From the NCBI GenBank assembly GCA_033807775.1, contig JAWVWS010001076.1, positions 1 through 64,000 of the forward strand: a DNA stretch of 64,000 bases, read 5' to 3'. Of this stretch, positions 57,339 to 63,704 are shown in pieces. Below the pieces are notes generated by a model, which saw nothing but the letters and a program-made list of their open reading frames with translations, was not told where the DNA came from and ran no database searches. Each line of letters starts with the position of its first letter. Position 1 is the stretch's first letter. The position numbers and the translations under genes were made by a program. This DNA comes from Saussurea involucrata (lineage: Eukaryota > Streptophyta > Magnoliopsida > Asterales > Asteraceae).

Positions 57339-57594
57339 CGGTATACCGTGGAGAATGCTCGGTATACCGCGGGTACACTTTTGGCGGTATACCGCGGGTG
57401 TTCAGCCGGTATACCGCGGCAGGCTCCGTGTTTGATTCTGATTGGTTGAAAGTACTTCTTCGTACGGCCGGTATACCGCGAGTCCCAGCCGGTATACCGC
57501 GGGTACGTAATTCCTGTCAACTTTGCATGTAGCCGTTGGTATGTCAGTTACTTTTTCTGACGGCGGTATACCGCGTGCTTTTGGCGGTATACCG
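57339..57594. promoter_or_regulatory. Eight CGGTATACCG palindromes in LTR U3 (solo copy)
   Basis: The perfect 10-bp palindrome CGGTATACCG occurs at 57339, 57360, 57385, 57407, 57469, 57490, 57564 and 57585. Most copies continue as CGCGG or CGG. Start-to-start distances show four pairs (21, 22, 21 and 21 bp), about two helical turns each. The cluster ends about 30 bp upstream of a TATA-like box, so it is placed like an enhancer or promoter element. Palindrome-rich cis regions are known in Sirevirus LTRs of maize, where they attract small RNAs. The sites are also dense CG and CHG methylation targets in an otherwise AT-rich LTR. The binding factor, if any, is unknown. Confidence 0.72.
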
Positions 57595-57624
57595 CGGATG
57601 CACAATGCCGTTGGAGCTTCCTGA

Positions 57625-57632
57625 TATATATA
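57625..57632 (+). promoter_or_regulatory. TATA-like box of the LTR promoter (solo copy)
   Basis: TATATATA lies about 30 bp downstream of the last palindrome and is followed by 'catgcatgctggagaag'. Position within the LTR (about 610 of 1166) fits a U3/R boundary, so transcription would begin near 57655-57670. This is inferred from position and sequence only. Confidence 0.5.
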
Positions 57633-58153
57633 CATGCATGCTGGAGAAGAGAACAAGTAGACCAGACCACAACAGTAACAACAAGCAGCAACCACACTCT
57701 CAGCTCTCTCATTTATAATATATATTTTATAAAACCTTTTTTATAAAATATCCAAGTGTGATTATTATACAAGAGTGATTACCCATTGTGAGTTATACTC
57801 CTCTTGTAAGTATTTGAATAACGGGTGTGTGATCCTGTTTATCTCATAGCAGAGGCTTGAGAAACTATTACAAATTCCTTTGTATTTGGTTTGTGTTCTA
57901 CCGTAAAGAATACATTTATTGGATCGTGTCGAGAAGTGTCTCGGCTGCTGGTTTATCACAGTTGGTGGTAAATCAGTAAATCTCTGTGTCAAGTATCTCT
58001 ATCCCTTATCTCTTTATTTATTCCGCTGTGCTTTTAATTATATCTGTTTATATAATTGTTGTATATTTATTATTTGTATACTCTGATTTATTTATACTGT
58101 TTCTGTACTGTATTTATTTGTAAAAGAATTTTTGAAAGTAAAAGATTTTAAAT

Positions 58154-58177
58154 ACAACCTTACCCCCCCTAGGTTGT
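58154..58177. other. Hairpin at the U5 end of the solo LTR
   Basis: ACAACCT (58154-58160) and AGGTTGT (58171-58177) form 7-bp arms around a 10-nt C-rich loop (TA, seven C, T). It ends 6 bp before the LTR terminus. The same structure is at 60895-60918 in the 5' LTR. Its closeness to the integrase-processed end and to the primer site suggests an RNA or integration role, but this is unproven. Confidence 0.55.
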
Positions 58178-58183
58178 CTAACA

Positions 58184-58188
58184 ACTTC
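58184..58188. other. Target-site duplication, right copy (solo LTR)
   Basis: ACTTC directly follows the LTR terminus ACA and continues into 'aactaaacataacc', the normal satellite sequence. It pairs with 57013-57017. Confidence 0.93.
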
Positions 58189-59753
58189 AACTAAACATAA
58201 CCAAAATTTCCACAATACTCCAAACGAGAAAGAAAGTGAACAAAATATGATTTTGAGCAATTAATCCTTTAATGACATATTATGATTTCTACACATCAAA
58301 ATATCCAAAAGCCCCAAATATGGTTGTTTTACAACATTTATGAAGATAACCATTTCAAAAGCGTTAAACTATTCCATTAACTCAACCATTGTTATTTTCA
58401 AGTAAAACACATAAATATTTGGAAAATAACATTTTTGGCATACACAAAGTTTTCACAAATCACCTTGAACTCACCTCGCTAGATTTAAGCTAAATCTAGA
58501 ATTTCTCCCAACGTAAGCTCCTTTGATGCAACCCGGATCCTTTAGGCCAAATCTTCCAAAACCTAGATCCACAAGTTTCCAACCATAAGTATTTATCCTC
58601 AAATACTTATAATCATTTCCCAAACATTTAGAACCCAAAATCTCAAATACATCAAGCCCTAATCTTCATAAATGAAGAAGGAGAAGAACACTTCAACTAA
58701 ACATAACCAAAATTTCCACAATACTCCAAACGAGAAAGAAAGTGAACAAAATATGATTTTGAGCAATTAATCCTTTAATGACATATTATGATTTCTACAC
58801 ATCAAAATATCCAAAAGCCCCAAATATGGTTGTTTTACAACATTTATGAAGATAACCATTTCAAAAAGGTTAAACTATTCCATTAACTCAGCCATTGATA
58901 TTTTCAAGTAAAACACACAATTATTTGGAAAATAACATTTTTGGCATACACAAAGTTTTCACAAATCACCTTGAACTCACCTCGCTAGATTTAAGCTAAA
59001 TCTAGAATTTCTCCCAATGTAAGCTCCTTTGATGCAACCCGGATCCTTTAGGCCAAATGTTCCAAAACCTAGATCCACAAGTTTCCAACCATAAGTATTT
59101 ATCCTCAAATACTTAGAATCATTCCCCAAACCTTTAGAACCTAAAATCTCAAATCATCAAGCCTTTTTTTTTGGATAGGGTTCCTAGGTCTTCGGCCCAG
59201 TAAATACATCAAGCCTTAATCTTCATAAATGAAGAAGGAGAAGAACACTTCAACTAAACATAACCAAAATCGTCCACAATACTCCAAACGAGAAAGAAAG
59301 TGAACAAAATATGATTTTGACCAATTAATCCTTTAATGACATATTATGATTTCTACACATCAAAATATCCAAAAGCCCCAAATATGGTTGTTTTACAACA
59401 TTTATGAAGATAACCATTTCAAAAGAGTTAAATTATTCCATTAACTCAACCATTGATATTTTCAAGTAAAACACACAAATATTTGGAAAATAACATTTTT
59501 GGCATGCACAAAGTTTTCACAAATCAACTTGAACTCACGTCGCTAGATTTAAGCTAAATCTAGAATTTCTCCCAACGTAAGCTTCTTTGATGCAACCCGG
59601 ATCCTTTAGGCCAAATCTTTCAAAACCTAGATCCACAAGTTTCCAACCATTAGTATTTATCCTCAAATGCTTAGAATCATTCTCCAAACATTTAGAACCT
59701 AAAATCTCAAATACATCAAGCCCTAATCTTCATAAATGAAGAAGGAGAAGAAC

Positions 59754-59758
59754 ACTTC
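59754..59758. other. Target-site duplication, left copy (Gag element)
   Basis: ACTTC precedes the 5' LTR at exactly the same satellite position as in the solo LTR. The matching right copy would lie beyond the window, after the 3' LTR. Confidence 0.8.
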
Positions 59759-60079
59759 TGTTGGTGCAAGTGTACCACATCTCTATATATTTATATATAT
59801 TTATTTTGATGATTACAAACACACCGTATTATTGTTTATCTAACAATTTAATCCAAGTGTGCAGTTGTTGAAGAACACGAAGATTTAATCTGAAGGGTTC
59901 AAGACGGAAGTGTTTACGTCGTCATTATTGTTTATAACTAATAATGATAAACACCCTAAAATAATATACCACTTGGATATTTCTAAAAACCATAATTGAT
60001 TTTAATTAAATAAGTTTTTTTGTTTTGAGAAGATCCAGCAAGATTTGGCTGCAGTCCTGGAAGGTACTTATTCTGACGC

Positions 60080-60335
60080 CGGTATACCGTGGAGAATGCT
60101 CGGTATACCGCGGGTACACTTTTGGCGGTATACCGCGGGTGTTCAGCCGGTATACCGCGGCAGGCTCCGTGTTTGATTCTGATTGGTTGAAAGTACTTCT
60201 TCGTACGGCCGGTATACCGCGAGTCCCAGCCGGTATACCGCGGGTACGTAATTCCTGTCAACTTTGCATGTAGCCGTTGGTATGTCAGTTACTTTTTCTG
60301 ACGGCGGTATACCGCGTGCTTTTGGCGGTATACCG
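60080..60335. promoter_or_regulatory. Eight CGGTATACCG palindromes in the 5' LTR
   Basis: Copies at 60080, 60101, 60126, 60148, 60210, 60231, 60305 and 60326, with the same pairing as in the solo LTR (21, 22, 21, 21 bp within pairs). All eight are intact, as expected for a young element. They lie upstream of the TATA-like box that would drive gag. Confidence 0.72.
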
Positions 60336-60365
60336 CGGATGCACAATGCCGTTGGAGCTTCCTGA

Positions 60366-60373
60366 TATATATA
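60366..60373 (+). promoter_or_regulatory. TATA-like box of the 5' LTR promoter
   Basis: TATATATA lies about 30 bp after the last palindrome. It is the best candidate for the core promoter of the genomic RNA, which would then run through the R/U5 part of the LTR, the primer site and gag. Confidence 0.5.
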
Positions 60374-60894
60374 CATGCATGCTGGAGAAGAGAACAAGTA
60401 GACCAGACCACAACAGTAACAACAAGCAGCAACCACACTCTCAGCTCTCTCATTTATAATATATATTTTATAAAACCTTTTTTATAAAATATCCAAGTGT
60501 GATTATTATACAAGAGTGATTACCCATTGTGAGTTATACTCCTCTTGTAAGTATTTGAATAACGGGTGTGTGATCCTGTTTATCTCATAGCAGAGGCTTG
60601 AGAAACTATTACAAATTCCTTTGTATTTGATTTGTGTTCTACCGTAAAGAATACATTTATTGGATCGTGTCGAGAAGTGTCTCGGCTGCTGGTTTATCAC
60701 AGTTGGTGGTAAATCAGTAAATCTCTGTGTCAAGTATCTCTATCCCTTATCTCTTTATTTATTCCGCTGTGCTTTTAATTATATCTGTTTATATAATTGT
60801 TGTATATTTATTATTTGTATACTCTGATTTATTTATACTGTTTCTGTACTGTATTTATTTGTAAAAGAATTTTTGAAAGTAAAAGATTTTAAAT

Positions 60895-60918
60895 ACAACC
60901 TTACCCCCCCTAGGTTGT
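60895..60918. other. Hairpin at the U5 end of the 5' LTR
   Basis: Arms ACAACCT and AGGTTGT with a C-rich loop, 9 nt upstream of the primer-binding site. It is identical to the solo-LTR copy. In the genomic RNA this stem would lie next to the tRNA primer. Confidence 0.55.
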
Positions 60919-60926
60919 CTAACATT

Positions 60927-60938
60927 TGGTATCAGAGC
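60927..60938 (+). other. Primer-binding site for initiator methionine tRNA
   Basis: TGGTATCAGAGC, two bases after the LTR end, is complementary to the 3' end of plant initiator Met tRNA including the CCA. This is the usual primer for plant Ty1/copia elements and fixes the plus-strand orientation of the element. Confidence 0.95.
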
Positions 60939-60973
60939 GGGTCTTTCAAAAATTTCTGTCTTATTTTTTTAAA

Positions 60974-62872
60974 ATGGCTCAACAAACTAATTTTGTGTTC
61001 TCTAAAACTCCTTTGATAGATACTGAAAAGTTTGGCATTTGGGCCGAGCTATTTGAATGTCACGTTCGTGGCAAAAGTCAAAAAATTTGGGATATTATAG
61101 AAAATGGGAATTTTAATCCTACTATTATGAAAAATAATGTTATTGTTGATAAACCTATTAAAGACTGGACTCCCGCTGAAGAATCTCTTTTTTGTTTAAA
61201 TTTTGAGGCTAAAAATATATTATATGCTGCTTTAACTTCCGATGAAATAGAAAGAGTATATACCTGTAAAACTGCTAATCAAATTTGGCAAAGCTTGAGT
61301 GACACTCATCGTGGAAATACTCAAGTTAAAAGCTCTAAAATAAATATTCTTGTTCATGATTATGAATTATTTGAAATGTCAAAAGATGAGTCAATCGACT
61401 CAATGTTTAAACGTTTTAACCTCATTATGACTACCTTGAAGGGATTAGGTCGTACTTATCCTAATGAAGATTATGTAAGGAAGATTCTTCGAGCACTACC
61501 TTCGGAGTGGATGGCAAAAATCACATCCTTGGAAGACTCCCGAGATCTCGCAACTATGAAGCTCGATGATCTCATCGGCAATCTTAAAGTGCACGAAATT
61601 GCACTAAGAAGAAATCAAGTCCGGGAGCAAGTCAAAAAGAAATCCATAGCTTTAAAAGTCATTGCCTCAAAAGAAGAGGAAAAGGAAGAGGAGGAAGAAG
61701 CTAGCTCATCCGATGACGAACCCGAAAATCTTGACGATTTAGTCAAGTTGGTAAGAAAACTTTCTAAACTTTTATCTAACAAAAAGTTTACTAATAATGA
61801 TAGGTTTCAAGAAAATGGAGACTACCGTCGTGGTGGTAAAAACCAAAGTCGCAACGTCCATAAAAGTGAAGACAAATATGACGAATCTAGCGACGATGAA
61901 AAAGTCAATAAAAAGAAAGGCTTTTGCTATGTGTGTGGTGATAAGGATCACTATGCAAGTGTGTGTCCAAAACGAGCAAAACAAATCAACACACCAAAAG
62001 CTCTCGTTGGAGGCACGTTGAGCGCAAGCATAAATGAGGCCCAAAATTTTTGTTTCATGGCCGACCATGATAATGAGGTATCTTCATCATATTCTTCTAA
62101 AAATAATTGTGATAATTATTATAGTGACGATGAAAATAATCTTGACGAATTATATAAATCATTTCATGATATGGCTGCTCTCGCAAATAAATATAAAGAT
62201 GAAATTTCTAATTTAAAAGAAACCGTATCTGTATATAAAAAGGAAATAGATGACGGTATACAAAAATCTGCTCATAATTTAGATGTTATCACTAAATTAG
62301 AAAATAAATTAAGTAAAAAAGATATTTGCAAATCTTGTGTTATTTTAAATGATAAAATTGCATGTTTAGAGAAAAGAACATGTGAAAATATTTTATGTAC
62401 AAAATGCGATATACTTGAAAATGAAATTGCATGTTTAAATGCTAAATGTAAATCGCATGAGAAAAATGAATTATTAGCAAATGCTTTTAATAGTAGCAAT
62501 GATAAAGTGCTTAAAATGCTAAATATATCAAATCGTATAAATTGCCGAAAAGGCATTGGTTCAAATACGTGTATTGAAAAATGTGATTGTATGCCAATTA
62601 AAAAGGTTTTTGAAAAACCTAAATTTGTTGTTAAAGATAAAACGCAAAAACCTCCGTATGTTCCTAAAATGAATTATGTGAATTATATGTCGAGAAAATC
62701 ACATGCGTTTATGTATAATAATAAGTTTGCGAATCCTAAGAAAAATGTTAATCCGCATACTTCTTTTTACGTCTATGATAAATACGATCGTAAAATTAAA
62801 ATGGTTAGAAAATGGATTCCGAAAGGAATGTTTAATGTTGATAATCCCGGTGGGATGCGTTTGTGGTTTTAA
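60974..62872 (+). CDS. Gag polyprotein, Ty1/copia (Sirevirus-like), 632 aa, no pol
   Basis: Structural protein that would form the cytoplasmic virus-like particle and package element RNA. The start is ATG at 60974 in a good plant context (aaaATGGC), 36 nt after the primer site. The frame is open further upstream into the primer site but without an ATG. Residues about 65-205 match the copia-type Gag domain (UBN2-like; motifs WTPAEE, ANQIWQSLSDTH, FKRFNLIMTTLKGLG, ILRALPSEW). An acidic Glu/Asp/Ser stretch follows at about 233-256. A CCHC zinc knuckle lies at 318-331 (C318, C321, H326, C331; CX2CX4HX4C). The C-terminal half has a predicted coiled coil (about 388-450), then a Cys-rich repeat with C452xxC455 and C475xxC478, then a basic tail ending in RKWIPKGMFN...WF. 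In autonomous relatives such a tail leads into the protease; here TAA ends the frame. The frame is fully intact. Lineage name is inferred. Confidence 0.9.
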   Translation: MAQQTNFVFSKTPLIDTEKFGIWAELFECHVRGKSQKIWDIIENGNFNPTIMKNNVIVDKPIKDWTPAEESLFCLNFEAKNILYAALTSDEIERVYTCKTANQIWQSLSDTHRGNTQVKSSKINILVHDYELFEMSKDESIDSMFKRFNLIMTTLKGLGRTYPNEDYVRKILRALPSEWMAKITSLEDSRDLATMKLDDLIGNLKVHEIALRRNQVREQVKKKSIALKVIASKEEEKEEEEEASSSDDEPENLDDLVKLVRKLSKLLSNKKFTNNDRFQENGDYRRGGKNQSRNVHKSEDKYDESSDDEKVNKKKGFCYVCGDKDHYASVCPKRAKQINTPKALVGGTLSASINEAQNFCFMADHDNEVSSSYSSKNNCDNYYSDDENNLDELYKSFHDMAALANKYKDEISNLKETVSVYKKEIDDGIQKSAHNLDVITKLENKLSKKDICKSCVILNDKIACLEKRTCENILCTKCDILENEIACLNAKCKSHEKNELLANAFNSSNDKVLKMLNISNRINCRKGIGSNTCIEKCDCMPIKKVFEKPKFVVKDKTQKPPYVPKMNYVNYMSRKSHAFMYNNKFANPKKNVNPHTSFYVYDKYDRKIKMVRKWIPKGMFNVDNPGGMRLWF

Positions 62873-63008
62873 ACCTTTTTTATGGCTTTGTATGTTTGTC
62901 GTGTTTATTTTATGTCGACAACATATTTTTTTGCAGTTTATGTTTTATACTAACTGTTAAAAGGACCCATAAGAAAAGGGTACCACGAAAATTTTTCTTT
63001 GCCTTTTA
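62873..63008. other. Non-coding spacer between gag and minisatellite
   Basis: About 136 bp, T-rich at first, then 'aaaaggacccataagaaaaggg'. I see no reading frame of interest, no Asp-Ser-Gly protease motif and no pol remnant. This is the place where pol would begin in an autonomous relative. Confidence 0.6.
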
Positions 63009-63350
63009 TACGTGTTTCCTGGCGAGGATATAATACGTGTTTCCTGGCGAGGATATAATACGTGGTTTCCTGGCGAGGATATAATACGTGTTACCTGCCG
63101 AGGTTATAATACGTGGTTACCTGCCGAGGTTATAATACGTGGTTTCCTGGCGAGGATATAATACGTGTTACCTGCCGAGGTTATAATACGTGGTTACCTG
63201 CCGAGGTTATAATACGTGGTTACCTGCCGAGGTTATAATACGTGGTTACCTGCCGAGGTTATAATACGTGGTTACCTGCCGAGGTTATAATACGTGGTTA
63301 CCTGCCGAGGTTATAATACGTGGTTACCTGACGAGGTCATAATACGTGGT
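63009..63350 (+). repeat. 26-bp minisatellite in the element's 3' internal region
   Basis: Thirteen full units of 25-26 bp plus a partial one start at TACGTG (63009, 63034, 63059, 63085, 63110, 63136, 63162, 63187, 63213, 63239, 63265, 63291, 63317, 63343). Two unit types exist: 'ttcctggcgaggata' (units 1-3 and 6) and 'tacctgccgaggtta' (units 4, 5 and 7-13); unit 14 is a fragment. The later units are the most uniform, suggesting recent expansion. Each unit holds ACGTG, the core of bZIP/ABRE-like sites. The block is non-coding and lies where a 3' untranslated region would be. It has no unique spacers, so it is not a CRISPR array. Confidence 0.92.
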
Positions 63351-63510
63351 GGTTTTTTTTTTATCACATAAAATTAACCGAAAATTGAAGCCTTAAGATC
63401 CGTTTTGGTGCAAGTGTTTCGTATTGGTTTGTATATCTTATGTCTCTATTGCTTTTTGCATTTTATTTTATCCCTCAAATTTTATAAAATCAAATTGATA
63501 TCGCTATTAA
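63351..63510. other. Non-coding 3' internal region
   Basis: A T-run followed by AT-rich sequence, with 'ttttggtgcaagtgt' at 63402-63416 resembling the LTR start (TGTTGGTGCAAGTGT). I see no gene here. Confidence 0.5.
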
Positions 63511-63650
63511 TTTGAGGGGGAGCGTTTTAGCTCTTTACCCATGAGTTTATGCTACCTCAATTATATGCATATTTTGAGGGGGAGCATCTCTCGAGGGGAA
63601 GCATACCGTCTTTCTTGAACCTTTTTGTTTCGACAAACGGGGGAGAGAAA
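63511..63650 (+). promoter_or_regulatory. Cluster of extra polypurine-tract-like motifs
   Basis: TTTGAGGGGGAGC at 63511, TTTTGAGGGGGAGCA at 63572, TCGAGGGGAAGC at 63591 and ACGGGGGAGAGAAA at 63637 resemble the final polypurine tract and lie within 200 bp upstream of it. Multiple polypurine tracts before the 3' LTR are a reported trait of Sireviruses. They may serve as accessory plus-strand primers; function here is inferred. Confidence 0.6.
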
Positions 63651-63690
63651 CCGCATATGCTCTTGCTTAGCGGTTGTGTTTGTCATCATC

Positions 63691-63704
63691 AAAAAGGGGG
63701 AGAT
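63691..63704 (+). promoter_or_regulatory. Polypurine tract (plus-strand primer)
   Basis: AAAAAGGGGGAGAT ends exactly at the 3' LTR start TGTTGG (63705). Its position next to U3 is the standard one for the RNase H-resistant primer of plus-strand DNA synthesis. Confidence 0.9.

Larger units (their letters stand above)
57018..58183 (+). mobile_element. Solo LTR of a Ty1/copia-type retrotransposon (1166 bp)
   Basis: The sequence starts TGTTGG and ends CTAACA (TG...CA with short terminal inverted repeats), is flanked by ACTTC on both sides, and is directly followed by satellite with no internal region. It matches the 5' LTR at 59759-60924 over all 1166 bp; the one difference I noticed is G at 57889 against A at 60630. 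It contains a palindrome cluster (57339-57594), a TATA-like box (57625-57632), and a hairpin near the 3' end. Solo LTRs form by recombination between the two LTRs of one element. Orientation is assigned from the second copy, whose Gag gene reads on the plus strand. It encodes no protein: the short open frames are by-products of the palindromes. Confidence 0.94.
58184..59758. repeat. Satellite array, block between the two LTR insertions
   Basis: This 1575-bp block continues the satellite after the solo LTR. It begins with the second copy of the target duplication (ACTTC), finishes the monomer interrupted at 57018, contains full monomers at 58321 (506 bp) and 58827 (558 bp, with the retroposon insertion), and stops 374 bp into the monomer that starts at 59385. 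The monomer at 56644 is also interrupted after 374 bp. The block is therefore one 1570-bp trimer HOR unit plus the 5-bp duplication. I saw no difference between 56086-57017 and 58827-59758. Confidence 0.96.
59759..60924 (+). repeat. 5' LTR (1166 bp)
   Basis: Starts TGTTGG, ends CTAACA, followed at once by the primer-binding site. Its first 296 bp look identical to the start of the 3' LTR at 63705-64000, with no indel. Eight palindromes, a TATA-like box and the U5 hairpin are at the same offsets as in the solo LTR (+2741). U3 is roughly 640 bp. R and U5 cannot be split without transcript data. Confidence 0.95.

Noticed and set aside
57242..57992. Five short open frames on both strands in the solo LTR (and again at 59983-60733)
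   Set aside because: They overlap each other on both strands and their apparent repeats (VYR, GIPR, RYT) come from translating the CGGTATACCG palindromes. They lie in U3/R/U5 of an LTR.
57018..59759. Two independent retrotransposon insertions at the same satellite site
   Set aside because: Same base, same 5-bp duplication, same monomer variant, a spacing equal to one HOR trimer, and near-identical LTRs make duplication of one insertion far more likely.
60926..60973. Upstream extension of gag into the primer-binding site
   Set aside because: The frame is open but starts only at a TTG inside the primer site. The ATG at 60974 has a good context and is the plausible start.
61772..62556. Open frames antisense to or in other frames of gag (61772-62068, 61797-62021, 62034-62216, 62272-62556)
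   Set aside because: Shadows of the intact Gag gene; low-complexity products of its AT-rich and Lys/Asp-rich codons.
62703..62960. 85-codon frame overlapping the gag end, and 63549-63755 (68 codons) running into the 3' LTR
   Set aside because: No domain, first overlaps gag in another frame, second crosses polypurine tracts and the LTR boundary. Neither resembles a pol or envelope-like gene.
63009..63350. CRISPR-like array
   Set aside because: Units are contiguous 25-26 bp repeats with no unique spacers, within a plant retrotransposon.
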